A DNA stretch of 64,000 nt from Pseudomonas bijieensis (GCF_013347965.1 NZ_CP048810.1:2170001-2234000), one strand, 5' to 3'; positions 9,459-18,333 are shown, counted from the stretch's first letter. The notes: generated by a model not told the origin, from the sequence alone. A program made the numbers and translations.

Positions 9459-10868
9459 GGCGCCAGCGACAGCAGCAGCCAAGGCGCGTCCGAAAATCTC
9501 GGCGACCCGGTCGATTTCCGCTGCCGTGATGATCAGCGGCGGCAGAAACCGCACCACGCCGCCCTGCCGGCCACCCAGCTCCAGGATCAGCCCGCGCTTG
9601 AGGCATTCGCGTTGCAGCCGTGGTGCCAGTCGCGCATGCACCGGCGGATGGCCCAGGGCATCCGACTTACCCGTCGGCTCCACCAGTTCGACCCCGAGCA
9701 TCAGCCCGCGACCACGGATATCGCCCAACTGCGGGAAATCCCGCTGCAGGATGTGCAGGTGCTCACTCAAGCGCTCGCCCATGGCGGCGGCGTGAGCCGA
9801 CAGGTCGTGCTCCAACAGATAGCGCATTACCGCGGAACCGGCGGCCATGGCCATCTGATTGCCGCGGAAGGTCCCGGCATGGGCGCCCGGCAGCCAGGTG
9901 TCGAGCCAGTCGCGATAAACCACCACCGCCAGCGGCAGGCTGCCGCCGATGGCCTTGGACAGCACCACCACGTCCGGGATGATCCCGGCATGCTCGAACG
10001 CAAACATTTTGCCGGTACGGCCGAAGCCGCTCTGGATTTCGTCGACGATCAACGCCACTCCCGCCTGCTCGGTGATTCGCCGCAAGCCACGCAGCCAATC
10101 CAGATCAGCCGGAATCACCCCGCCCTCGCCCTGCACCACCTCGACGATCACCGCCGCCGGCAATTGCACGCCAGCCTCGGGGTCATTCAGCAGGTTTTCC
10201 AGGTAATGCAGGTTGGCCTTCACGCCCGCCACACCGCCCAGCCCGAACGGGCAGCGGTAATCGTAGGGGTATGGCATGAACTGCACACCGCTGCTGAGCA
10301 AAGCGCCCAGGGGTTTCTTCGGCCCCAGGCTGCCCATCAGGCTCAACGCCCCCTGGCTCATGCCGTGGTAGCCGCCCTGGAACGACAGCACGGTGCTGCG
10401 TCCGGTGGCGGTGCGCACCAGCTTGAGGGCTGCTTCCACCGCGTCGGTGCCGGTGGGACCGCAGAACTGGATCTTCGCCTCGGCGGCCAATTGCGCCGGC
10501 AACAGGCCGAACAGGTCCTGGACGAAACGGTCCTTGACCGGCGTGGTCAGGTCCAGGGTATGCAAGGGCAGCTCGTCGGCCAGCACCTGCTGGATCGCTT
10601 CGATCACCACCGGGTGGTTATGCCCCAGCGCCAGTGTGCCGGCACCAGCCAGGCAATCGATGAAGGTCCGGCCCTCGACGTCCTCGACATACACCCCCTT
10701 GGCGCGCTTGAGGGCCAGGGGAATGCGCCGTGGATAACTGCGGGCATTGGACTCCTGCCGACTCTGGCGAGCCAGCAACGGCGACTCATTGAACTGGTAG
10801 AGCGTCTCGGCCGGTGCCGGGCTGACCCGGGCCGGTTGTGCTTCGATAAGGCTGTTGGCGACTGACAT
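9456..10868 (-). CDS. pvdH: L-2,4-diaminobutyrate:2-oxoglutarate aminotransferase
   Basis: A class III PLP-dependent aminotransferase of 470 residues that makes L-2,4-diaminobutyrate from aspartate semialdehyde. Dab is a precursor of the pyoverdine chromophore and is loaded by the last module of PvdL, encoded in this window. Visible landmarks are GPTGTDAVEAALKL, the DEIQSGFGRTGKM motif and the PLP lysine in VVLSKAIGGSLPL (near 305). The ATG at 10868 (MSVANSLIEA) fits the known protein start; the longer frame is unsupported. A perfect PvdS promoter lies about 90-110 bases upstream, and the MbtH-like gene follows downstream. Confidence 0.95.
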   Translation of the reverse strand: MSVANSLIEAQPARVSPAPAETLYQFNESPLLARQSRQESNARSYPRRIPLALKRAKGVYVEDVEGRTFIDCLAGAGTLALGHNHPVVIEAIQQVLADELPLHTLDLTTPVKDRFVQDLFGLLPAQLAAEAKIQFCGPTGTDAVEAALKLVRTATGRSTVLSFQGGYHGMSQGALSLMGSLGPKKPLGALLSSGVQFMPYPYDYRCPFGLGGVAGVKANLHYLENLLNDPEAGVQLPAAVIVEVVQGEGGVIPADLDWLRGLRRITEQAGVALIVDEIQSGFGRTGKMFAFEHAGIIPDVVVLSKAIGGSLPLAVVVYRDWLDTWLPGAHAGTFRGNQMAMAAGSAVMRYLLEHDLSAHAAAMGERLSEHLHILQRDFPQLGDIRGRGLMLGVELVEPTGKSDALGHPPVHARLAPRLQRECLKRGLILELGGRQGGVVRFLPPLIITAAEIDRVAEIFGRALAAAVAGA

Positions 10869-10955
10869 CTCTCGACCCCGCAATAATGACCCAAACGACA
10901 CACCGGGCAGGTGCGCATCCGGTCGAGGCGCACGTGCAGGTTTCCTGTTGTGGAA

Positions 10956-10979
10956 ACGCATCAGCCGCGAAGGGATTTA
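10956..10979 (-). promoter_or_regulatory. PvdS-dependent iron-starvation promoter of pvdH
   Basis: TAAAT-N16-CGT on the minus strand is a perfect match to the PvdS IS-box. It overlaps the 3' end of the upstream acetyltransferase gene (stop at 10961), so pvdH has an independent iron-regulated promoter. Confidence 0.85.
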
Positions 10980-11482
10980 CTCTCGGCCAGAACTTTCGCC
11001 GTCGGCGCGATCAATGGCTTGTGCATCGCAATGGCCTTGACCCCACCGATGGCGAAGGCGTCCGAGCTCTGCTCGAACCCCAGGCGTCGATAGAAGGCAC
11101 GGCTGGTACGCGTGCTGTTGAGGCGCACCCGGGTCACCCCACGCCCGCGCAGCCACGCCTCGATGTCCCGCACCAGCGCCTCGCCGACACCACGGCGAAA
11201 AGACTCTGGCTGCACGTAGCAGAAGGCGATCCGGCCGCTGACCGAAGCCATGGCGACACCCACCGGCCGCCCCTGCAAACGCGCCACGGTCAGGCGCAAC
11301 CGTGGATTGGCCAGCCAGGGGTGGATATGAGCGAAGGTGTTGTTGCGTACCCAGGCGGCCACGATGCCGGGGTCGTTACGGTGTTCGGCGGCACACCCGA
11401 CCCGGATGGAGCGCTCGGCGATCCGGCTGATGATGCCGGCATCGCTGGGGGTGGCCGTGCAGATTTCGATGAAGGTATCCAT
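10961..11482 (-). CDS. GNAT-family N-acetyltransferase
   Basis: A 173-residue protein with a GNAT acetyl-CoA fold. The acetyl-CoA loop is recognisable in YVQPESFRRGVGEALVRDIEAW, followed by the C-terminal N-x-x-S-R-A-F-Y-R-R-L-G-F element. The start at 11482 (MDTFIEICTATPSD) is preferred, with a TGAGGA site about ten bases upstream. It lies upstream of pvdH on the same strand, but pvdH has its own promoter at this gene's 3' end, so a role in pyoverdine synthesis is not implied. The substrate is unknown. Confidence 0.85.
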   Translation of the reverse strand: MDTFIEICTATPSDAGIISRIAERSIRVGCAAEHRNDPGIVAAWVRNNTFAHIHPWLANPRLRLTVARLQGRPVGVAMASVSGRIAFCYVQPESFRRGVGEALVRDIEAWLRGRGVTRVRLNSTRTSRAFYRRLGFEQSSDAFAIGGVKAIAMHKPLIAPTAKVLAESKSLRG

Positions 11483-11603
11483 GGCGCGGTTTTCCTCAGT
11501 CCTTGAGTCGAGCTGAAAAAAACATAGACCCGGATCAGGTGGGCGCGCCAATGGCAGGTCGTTACAGCAGATGTATGCGAAGGAGCAAAACGAGGGGGAA
11601 TTG

Positions 11604-11699
11604 AACCTGTGGGAGCAAAGCTTGCGCGCGATGGCATCACCTTGCTCAGCAATCAGACCGAGGTGCCTGCATCGCGAGCAAGCTTTGCTCCCACAGGTT
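11604..11699. repeat. Palindromic intergenic repeat, type B variant
   Basis: Outer arms around AACCTGTGGGAGCAAAGCTT (left) and AAGCTTTGCTCCCACAGGTT (right) are exact reverse complements. The left arm then diverges (TGCGCGCGAT against TGCTCGCGAT). It lies between the acetyltransferase start and the 3' end of the sensor kinase gene. Confidence 0.8.
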
Positions 11700-11730
11700 T
11701 GGCACCGGCAGGTTGTGTTTGCACAGGGGA

Positions 11731-13059
11731 TTAACCCGGCAACACCTGCACCGGCATCGTCAGCTCGACCCGCAACCCATCCGGGCGGCTATCGAAATGC
11801 AGGCCGCAGCCGCAACGCTGGACGATGGCCTGGACGATCGCCAACCCCAGCCCGCAGCCGGTGCTCTGGCCGTTGCGCCAGAAGCGTTGGGTCAGGTGCT
11901 GGATGTCGTCGGCGGCGATGCCGGGGCCATGATCGCGGACCTGGAAGCGCACGCGCTGGCCGATCATCTCCAGGCTCAATTCCACGTCAGTATCGACCGG
12001 GGTATGGCGCAGGGCGTTATCCAGCAGGTTGCGCAAGGCGGCGATGGAGAGCACCGCTGGCATCTGCACCGGTGCGTCGGACACCCCTGGAGAAAGATGC
12101 AGCTTGATTCGCCGGGAATCACTGCTGGCCGCATCCTGAATCGCCAACCGCGCCACCTGTTCGGCATTGCATTGCACGCCATCGTCGAACGACAGGCTGC
12201 CTTCGACCCGGGCCAGCAGCAGCAATTGTTCGAGCGTGCGGTGCAAGCGGTCGGCCCCCTCCTCGGCCCGGGCCAGGGATTGGTCGCGGGCGACGCCCTC
12301 GGTCATGCGTGCCACTTGCAGGTGGGTCTTGATGGCGGTCAGCGGGCTGCGCAGCTCGTGGGCGGCATCGCCAGTCAGCCGGCGCTCGCGCTCGATGGTC
12401 TTGCCGATGCGCTGGAACAATTGGTTCTGGGTTTCCAGCAACGGTCGCAACTCACTGGGCAGCGGATGGATCTGCAAGGGTTCCAGTGAATCGGCACTGC
12501 GCCGCATCAACGCATCGCGCATGCGATTGAGTGGCGCCAGGCCCTGTCCGATGCCCAGCCAAAGCAAGCACAGGCAACCGAGCAACGCCACGCCCACCGG
12601 CACCGAGGCGGCCAGCAGTATCGACATGTTCAAGGCTTCGCGTTCGATCTGGCGGTCGGCGGTGGTGATGCGCAGATCGCCCCGGGCCAGGGTGAAGCTG
12701 CGCCAGGGCGCGCCGTCGATCATCTGGTCGTGAAAGCCCATTTTCTCGGCTTCCAGGGTCTGTTCCGGGGTGCCATGGCTGCGAGCCAGGATCTCGCCGC
12801 GCAAGGAGCTGACCTGGCAGGCCATGCCACCGGGAATGCTCAATTGCTCGGAGCTCAAATGCGTGCCGTCGCCCTTGCTGGGCAACGGCGGCATCTGCTC
12901 CAGCAACCCGGCGACCATCCGCGCCGAGGCCACCAGGCGCTGATCGAGGGAAAACATCATCTGGTTGCGCAGGTCGCTGAGCATCCACGCCGCGGCCAGC
13001 GCCCAGATCAAGGCAAAGGCCGCGCCGAGGGTCAGGCTCAGGCGCAGTCGCAGGCTCAT
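11731..13059 (-). CDS. Sensor histidine kinase (DsbS-like)
   Basis: A 442-residue membrane kinase with an N-terminal transmembrane helix (about 8-28), a periplasmic domain, a second helix (about 145-168), a HAMP-like linker, a HisKA box with AAHELRSPLTAIKTH (phospho-accepting His near 234) and a HATPase domain (N box LRNLLDNALRH, G boxes DHGPGIA and GCGLGLAIV). Its ATG at 13059 overlaps the stop of the regulator gene by one base. The pair faces a dsbD-redoxin-dsbG operon, as PA2480-PA2479 do in P. aeruginosa. There the homologous system, reported as DsbS/DsbR, links copper sensing to disulfide-bond genes; that input is inferred by homology. Confidence 0.9.
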   Translation of the reverse strand: MSLRLRLSLTLGAAFALIWALAAAWMLSDLRNQMMFSLDQRLVASARMVAGLLEQMPPLPSKGDGTHLSSEQLSIPGGMACQVSSLRGEILARSHGTPEQTLEAEKMGFHDQMIDGAPWRSFTLARGDLRITTADRQIEREALNMSILLAASVPVGVALLGCLCLLWLGIGQGLAPLNRMRDALMRRSADSLEPLQIHPLPSELRPLLETQNQLFQRIGKTIERERRLTGDAAHELRSPLTAIKTHLQVARMTEGVARDQSLARAEEGADRLHRTLEQLLLLARVEGSLSFDDGVQCNAEQVARLAIQDAASSDSRRIKLHLSPGVSDAPVQMPAVLSIAALRNLLDNALRHTPVDTDVELSLEMIGQRVRFQVRDHGPGIAADDIQHLTQRFWRNGQSTGCGLGLAIVQAIVQRCGCGLHFDSRPDGLRVELTMPVQVLPG

Positions 13060-13739
13060 CACTTGGAGGTTTCTCCACCGTCGGCCGGCCCCAGGCGATA
13101 GCCCAGGCCGCGCACGGTCTCGACAATCCCGTTACCCAACTTGCGCCGCAGGTGATGGATATGGACATTGAGGGCGTTGCTTTCCAGTTCGTCGTTGAAC
13201 CCGTAGACACTGTCCTTGAGTTGCTCGGTGGACAGCACCCGGCCACGACTGTGCAGCAGTGCCTGCAACAGCGATTGCTCGCGCCGGGACAGATCCACCG
13301 GTTGGCCGTCCAGGGTGGTTTCCCGGCTGCTGGGATCGTAGGTCAGGCGACCGTGCTCGATCAGGTTGACGCTGCGCCCCGCCACGCGCCGCAGCAACGT
13401 GTGCAGGCGCGCCGCCAGTTCGCGCAGGTCGAAGGGCTTGAGCAGATAGTCGTCGGCACCGGCCTGCAAGCCGTCGACCCGGTCGGTCACCGAGTCCCGG
13501 GCGGTGAGGATCAGCACCGGTGTCTCCAGCCCCTGCTGGCGCAGTTGCCTGAGCAGCTTGAGACCGTCCTCGTCGGGCAGGCCCAGGTCCAGCACCATGA
13601 CATCAAACTCCGCCACGCCGACCATCGCCCGCGCCGCCGATGCGGTGGCGACGTGTTCGACAGTCAGGCCCTGCGCCGTAAGGCCGGCAACGATCCCGCT
13701 GGCAATCAACTCATCGTCTTCGCAAACCAGTACGCGCAT
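13059..13739 (-). CDS. OmpR-family response regulator (DsbR-like)
   Basis: A 226-residue regulator. The receiver domain has the acidic pocket CEDDE, the phospho-aspartate in VMVLDLGLPDEDG (near 51), TAR and the KPF lysine. The C-terminal winged helix is OmpR-type (NALNVHIHHLRRKLG, VRGLGYRL). The start at 13739 (MRVLVCEDDE) is the family start. It is co-transcribed with the overlapping sensor gene and divergent from dsbD2. Two 9-base direct repeats 11 bases apart in the 176-base divergent gap look like its binding site. Confidence 0.92.
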   Translation of the reverse strand: MRVLVCEDDELIASGIVAGLTAQGLTVEHVATASAARAMVGVAEFDVMVLDLGLPDEDGLKLLRQLRQQGLETPVLILTARDSVTDRVDGLQAGADDYLLKPFDLRELAARLHTLLRRVAGRSVNLIEHGRLTYDPSSRETTLDGQPVDLSRREQSLLQALLHSRGRVLSTEQLKDSVYGFNDELESNALNVHIHHLRRKLGNGIVETVRGLGYRLGPADGGETSK

Positions 13740-13848
13740 GGGTAAGCCCCGTGGAAAAAGGTACATTAGGCCGCCGGCCGATTAAGCCGACATTATGCGA
13801 CGAGTACGGCAAACATGGGCGATCATCGCTACCTGCCGGTCGTCGTCG

Positions 13849-13868
13849 GGTTAATCGACGGTTAATCG
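13849..13868 (+). promoter_or_regulatory. Tandem repeat, candidate OmpR-type regulator binding site
   Basis: GGTTAATCG occurs at 13849-13857 and again at 13860-13868, an 11-base period that puts both half-sites on one face of the helix, as OmpR/PhoB-family regulators require. It lies 47 bases before the dsbD2 start codon and between it and the divergent regulator gene. Confidence 0.5.
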
Positions 13869-13915
13869 CCAGCCGCCATTGTGTTTTCCACTCGCTTCGT
13901 TCTAAGGCTTTATCC

Positions 13916-15643
13916 ATGCGTCGATTGTTTTTGCTGTGGCTGTTCCTGATCTCGGGCCTGGCCCAGGCCGCCAATCCCTTCGAAACCAAACCGGACTTCC
14001 TGCCGGTGGAAAAGGCATTCGTGTTTACCTCCGAACGCCTGGATTCCGGTGAAACCCAGCTGTTCTGGCAAATCGCCGATGGGTACTACCTGTATCAGCA
14101 GCGGCTCAAGTTCGATGGCCTGGCCGAGGCCCAGAAACCGAAATTGCCCGAGGGCGAGGCCCACAGCGACGAGTTTTTCGGCGACCAGCAAGTCTACCGC
14201 CAAGCGCTGGAGCTGAAGATACCCGCCGGTGCCACGGGCAAGATCAAGGTTGGCTTCCAGGGCTGCGCCGACGCGGGCCTGTGCTATCCCCCCCAAACCC
14301 AGGTGGTAGACCTGGGTGGCAACGCACCTGTGGCGGCCACTGGCGAGGCGCCAGACCAGGCCCTGGCCAGCGGCCTGCAACAACGGGCCTTGGGCTGGAG
14401 CCTGCTGGTGTTCTTCGGTTTGGGCCTGCTGCTGGCGTTCACCCCTTGCTCGCTGCCGATGCTGCCGATCCTGGCCGGGCTGGTGGTGGGCAGCGGCGCC
14501 GGGCCAAGACGCGGCCTGGCCTTGGCCGGCAGCTACGTGATCAGCATGGCCCTGGTGTATGCGGCCATGGGCGTGCTCGCCGCGCTGCTGGGGGCCAACC
14601 TTCAGGCGCTGCTGCAACAACCGTGGCTGCTAGGCAGCTTCGCGGCCGTGTTCGTGTTGCTGGCGTTACCCATGTTCGGCTTCTTCGAATTGCAATTGCC
14701 GGCGGCCCTGCGTGACCGCCTGGAAAACGCCGGACGCCAGCGACGCGGTGGCAGCCTGGTGGGCGCCGGCGTGCTTGGCGCCTTGTCCGGCCTGCTGGTG
14801 GGCCCATGCATGACCGCCCCGCTGGCTGGCGCCCTGCTATACATCGCCCAGAGCGGCAATGCGCTGCACGGCGGGCTGATCCTGTTCACCATGGGCATCG
14901 GCATGGGCTTGCCGCTGTTGCTGCTGGTGACTGTGGGCAACCGCTTCCTGCCCAAGCCCGGCGCCTGGATGAACCTGCTCAAGGGCGTGTTCGGCTTCCT
15001 GTTCCTGGGCACCGCGCTGCTGATGATTCGCCCGATCATCGATGGCTCGTTGTGGGTCGGCCTGTGGGGCGTGCTGTTGTTGATCGCCGCCTACAGCGCC
15101 TGGCGCCAGACCGAAGGGTTCGGTCGCATTGCCTACGTCTGCGGCAGTGCTTCGCTGCTGTTCGGCCTGTGGGGCAGCCTGCTGGTGATTGGCGCCGCGG
15201 GCGGTGGCGATGATTTCTTCCAGCCCCTGAAGGTGTACGCCGGTACCAAGGGAAGTGCGACCGTCAGTGCCCATGACGCGTTCGTCACGGTCAGCGAGCC
15301 CGCCGCCCTGCAACGGGAACTGGACGCCGCCAAGGCCCAGGGCCAATGGGTGCTGCTGGACTACTACGCCGACTGGTGCGTGTCCTGCAAGATCATGGAA
15401 AAACAGGTATTCGGCCGCGCCGAGGTGCTGGACGCCCTGAAAGGCGTGCGCCTGGTGCGTCTGGACGTCACCGCCGACAGCCCCGCCAGCCGCGAACTGC
15501 TGAGCCGTTACCAGGTGCCGGGGCCGCCGAGCCTGCTGTGGATCGGTGCCGACGGTGCAGAGCGCCGCAGCCAGCGGATCACCGGGGAAGTCGATGCCAA
15601 GGTGTTCCTGGAGCGCTGGAACCTCACTCGGGACGCGCGCTGA
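13916..15643 (+). CDS. dsbD2: Thiol:disulfide interchange protein DsbD (second copy type)
   Basis: A 575-residue inner-membrane reductase that passes electrons from cytoplasmic thioredoxin to periplasmic thiol proteins. It has a signal peptide (MRRLFLLWLFLISGLAQA), a periplasmic alpha domain with GCADAGLCYPP (about 20-150), a central eight-helix membrane domain (about 160-440) with the redox cysteine in FTPCSLPMLPI (near 178) and a partner in VGPCMTAPL, and a C-terminal thioredoxin-like gamma domain with DWCVSCK (488 and 491). The start at 13916 precedes the signal peptide. It heads an operon with the next two genes, the stop overlapping the next ATG by one base, and probably serves the DsbG homologue below. 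Confidence 0.93.
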   Translation: MRRLFLLWLFLISGLAQAANPFETKPDFLPVEKAFVFTSERLDSGETQLFWQIADGYYLYQQRLKFDGLAEAQKPKLPEGEAHSDEFFGDQQVYRQALELKIPAGATGKIKVGFQGCADAGLCYPPQTQVVDLGGNAPVAATGEAPDQALASGLQQRALGWSLLVFFGLGLLLAFTPCSLPMLPILAGLVVGSGAGPRRGLALAGSYVISMALVYAAMGVLAALLGANLQALLQQPWLLGSFAAVFVLLALPMFGFFELQLPAALRDRLENAGRQRRGGSLVGAGVLGALSGLLVGPCMTAPLAGALLYIAQSGNALHGGLILFTMGIGMGLPLLLLVTVGNRFLPKPGAWMNLLKGVFGFLFLGTALLMIRPIIDGSLWVGLWGVLLLIAAYSAWRQTEGFGRIAYVCGSASLLFGLWGSLLVIGAAGGGDDFFQPLKVYAGTKGSATVSAHDAFVTVSEPAALQRELDAAKAQGQWVLLDYYADWCVSCKIMEKQVFGRAEVLDALKGVRLVRLDVTADSPASRELLSRYQVPGPPSLLWIGADGAERRSQRITGEVDAKVFLERWNLTRDAR

Positions 15644-16512
15644 TGCTGACGCTCACCCTGGGCACCTTTGCCATCGCCCTTAACCACCTGTTGCTGATCA
15701 GCGCCCTGGCGCTGGCGACCTTCGTGGGCTGGCGGGTGGCCAAGCGTGGTGGCGAAAACCCCGAGTCGGTGCTGTTCGTGCTGTTTTTACTGGGCCTGCT
15801 GGCGGCGCGGATCGGTTTCGTCGCCGCCTATTGGCAACATTACCGGGATGACCCGTGGCAGATCGTCGACCTGCGCGACGGCGGCTTCCTGGCCTGGCCG
15901 GGCATCGTGGCGCTGCTGATTGGCGCCTTGTCGTGGGCCCGGCACCGCCCGGCCCTGCGTCGACCGTTGGGCTTCGGCGTCGGCAGCGGCCTGCTGTTCT
16001 GGCTGGTGGCGACCCTGTCGCTGACGATTTATGAACAAGGCACCCGACTGCCGGACATCAACCTGCGCACCGCCACCGGCGAGACCGTAAAGCTCACCGA
16101 TTACCAAGGTGGCCCACTGGTGATCAATCTATGGGCCACCTGGTGCCCGCCCTGCCGGCGTGAAATGCCGGTGCTGGAAGAAGCCCAGCAACAGCGTCCG
16201 GACCTGACGTTCCTGTTCGTCAATCAGGCCGAAAGCATGCAAAGCGTCAGCACCTACCTCGCCACCCAAGGCTTGAGCCTGACCAATGTGCTGTTCGATG
16301 GCAGTGGCCGCCTCGGCCAGGCCGTCGGTTCCATGGCCCTGCCGACCACCCTGTTCTACAGCGCCGATGGCCGCCTGCTGGGCAGCCACCTGGGTGAATT
16401 GTCGGAAGCGAGCCTGGCTCGTGCCCTGGAAAACTTCGAAACGCCGGACTCGTCCACGAAGCCCCACTCCGCCACAAGGAAACTGCCATGCCCCGCCTCC
16501 GCCACCTGCTGA
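15643..16512 (+). CDS. Lgt-like membrane domain fused to TlpA-like thioredoxin
   Basis: A 289-residue protein. The C-terminal half (about 125-275) is a TlpA/DsbE-type thiol reductase domain with the active site WATWCPPCRREMPVL (Cys168 and Cys171) and the cis-proline region ALPTTLF. The N-terminal 120 residues form about four membrane helices. Their segment ARIGFVAAYWQHYRDDPWQI followed by GG resembles the N-terminal signature of prolipoprotein diacylglyceryl transferase, without its C-terminal half. The ATG overlaps the dsbD2 stop, and the 3' end overlaps the dsbG start by 25 bases, so translation of the three is coupled. Likely role: a periplasm-facing, membrane-anchored thiol reductase. Confidence 0.85.
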   Translation: MLTLTLGTFAIALNHLLLISALALATFVGWRVAKRGGENPESVLFVLFLLGLLAARIGFVAAYWQHYRDDPWQIVDLRDGGFLAWPGIVALLIGALSWARHRPALRRPLGFGVGSGLLFWLVATLSLTIYEQGTRLPDINLRTATGETVKLTDYQGGPLVINLWATWCPPCRREMPVLEEAQQQRPDLTFLFVNQAESMQSVSTYLATQGLSLTNVLFDGSGRLGQAVGSMALPTTLFYSADGRLLGSHLGELSEASLARALENFETPDSSTKPHSATRKLPCPASATC

Positions 16513-17255
16513 CCCTGGCCGTTGCCGCCACCCTGTCGCAGGCCCCGCTGCTCCAGGCCGAAGAATTGCCTGCGGCCATCAAGAAGATCGAAGCCAAGGG
16601 CGCGAAAATCGTCGGCACCTTCGAGGCGCCGGACGGGTTGCGCGGTTACGCGGCGCAATACCAGAACCGAGGCATGGCGCTGTACCTGACCCCGGATGGG
16701 CAGCACGTCCTGTTGGGCAACCTGTACGACGCCGACGGCAAGGACCTGAGCGCCGAGCCTCTGCAAAAACTGGTCTATGCACCGATGGCCAAGCAAATCT
16801 GGGCGAAGATGGAAGCCAGCCACTGGATCGCCGACGGCAACAAGGACGCACCGCGCACGGTGTACCTGTTCAGCGACCCGAACTGCCCTTACTGCAACAT
16901 GTTCTGGGAGCAGGCCCGACCCTGGGTCAAGGCCGGCAAGGTGCAGTTGCGGCACATCATGGTGGGCATCATCCGCGAAGACAGCCCAGGCAAATCCGCC
17001 GCCTTGCTGGCGGCCAAGGACCCGGAAAAAACCCTGGCCGAGCATGAAAAGGCCGGCAAGGGCAGCCCGCTCAAACCGCTCAAGGACATACCGCCCGCCA
17101 TCCAGGCCAAACTGGATGCCAACCAGCAGTTGATGGACGAGCTGGAACTGTCCGCCACCCCGGCGATTTTCTATCTGGATGAAAAAGGCGACCTGCAACA
17201 GCAGCAAGGCGCGCCATCCCCGGACAAGCTGGTGAAGATTCTCGGGCCGAAGTGA
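16488..17255 (+). CDS. dsbG: Thiol:disulfide interchange protein DsbG
   Basis: A 255-residue periplasmic disulfide isomerase/reductase. The signal peptide ends near LLQAEELP; an N-terminal dimerisation domain (about 25-105) is followed by a thioredoxin-fold domain with the catalytic CPYC (133-136) in FSDPNCPYCNMFW and a cis-proline loop SATPAIFY. This CPYC site is typical of DsbG/DsbC-type proteins. It is the last gene of the dsbD2-TlpA-dsbG operon and a natural electron acceptor for that DsbD. In E. coli DsbG protects single cysteines from over-oxidation. The corresponding P. aeruginosa gene is PA2476. Confidence 0.92.
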   Translation: MPRLRHLLTLAVAATLSQAPLLQAEELPAAIKKIEAKGAKIVGTFEAPDGLRGYAAQYQNRGMALYLTPDGQHVLLGNLYDADGKDLSAEPLQKLVYAPMAKQIWAKMEASHWIADGNKDAPRTVYLFSDPNCPYCNMFWEQARPWVKAGKVQLRHIMVGIIREDSPGKSAALLAAKDPEKTLAEHEKAGKGSPLKPLKDIPPAIQAKLDANQQLMDELELSATPAIFYLDEKGDLQQQQGAPSPDKLVKILGPK

Positions 17256-17277
17256 TACAAAAGCCCAAAACAGCTCT

Positions 17278-17408
17278 TGTGGCGAGGGAGCTTGCTCCCG
17301 CTGGGGTGCGAAGCACCCCTTGGGTTTCTCGCAGCGGTTCGTCAGGTTGACTGCATTTGTTTTTTGGGGCCGCTACGCAGCCCAGCGGGAGCAAGCTCCC
17401 TCGCCACA
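17278..17408. repeat. Palindromic intergenic repeat, type A, long form
   Basis: Outer arms with GGCGAGGGAGCTTGCTCCCG and its reverse complement flank about 80 bases holding further short inverted repeats (GGGGTGCGAAGCACCCC). It lies between convergent dsbG and the frameshifted hydrolase and could stop transcription from both sides. Confidence 0.8.
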
Positions 17409-17420
17409 GTTAGCCAGCCA

Positions 17421-18234
17421 TCAGTGTTTGCGCGCCAGGAACTCTAGCAATGCCTCGGTCACGAACTCCGGATTCTCCAGGTTGGAGATATGCCCCGCCT
17501 CCGGAATCAACACATGGGGGGCAGCCGATCAGCTCGGCCATTTCCAACGCCTCGGACGGTGGACGTGGCTTGTCCTGGTCGCCGCACATCACCACTGTAC
17601 GCTTGGCATCCAGCGCATGCAGGCGCGGCAGGATGTCGTCCCGACCGAAAATGATCCGCCCCAGCGGCACGATGCTGTCGCGCAGGCGATCGGTCGGCAA
17701 CGCGGCCAATGTGGCGCGGAACTGTTGATAGAGCGCCGACTGCGGGTCGATACCCGGCCGGAAGAAGATCGGCACGACGATGTCCAGCAACGGCTCGGGA
17801 ATGCTGCCACTGGCTTCGATCTTGTCGAACAGTGAAAAATAATAAAGGCGGGTCGGCTCCGGCTCGACGCCGACGTAGGTGTCCATCAATACCAGCGACT
17901 GCACGCGCTCAGGTGCCGCCAGCGCCAGCCGAGCGCCCCACATCCCGCCCACCGAAAGCCCCACCAGGTGGAAGCAGTCGATGTCCAGGTGATCCATCAA
18001 CGTCAATGCCTGGCGGGCCAGGTCGTCCAGGGAGGTCATGCCCTCAGGCAACTGCCCGGACTGACCGTGGCCCCATAGATCCAGGGCAATGACCCGAAAA
18101 TGCCGGGACAACACCTCGATCTGCGGCGCCCACATGGTGTGGTCCCACAGATAGCTGCTGCCCAGCAACACCACCGGGCCTTGGCCTTGGTCCAGGTAGT
18201 GAAGCGGTTGTCCGTCGATCGTTGCAAAGGGCAT
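17421..18234 (-). pseudogene. Alpha/beta hydrolase (3-oxoadipate enol-lactonase-like), frameshifted near C-terminus
   Basis: The reading frame from 18234 (MPFATIDGQPLHYLDQGQGP) encodes an alpha/beta hydrolase with HFRVIALDLWGHGQS and the nucleophile elbow LVGLSVGGMWG, and an acidic residue in MCGDQDKPRPP. After LIGCP the frame changes at a run of six G (17516-17521). With one base fewer the expected ending follows: HVLIPEAGHISNLENP to LEFLARKH, with stop at 17421-17423. This restores the catalytic histidine of EAGH. As written, that histidine is lost. The intact product would be about 270 residues, close to enol-lactonase and related hydrolases. The substrate is unknown and the lesion may be a sequencing error. 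Confidence 0.8.
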
Positions 18235-18333
18235 GGGTGACCTCCTTGTTTGAGTCTGGAAAAAAAGCCTTGGAAGACTGAGCTGCGCAGGCTGAGCAGT
18301 CAACCTTTGAGCCGGCAGTGCCTGTGCTGTCCC

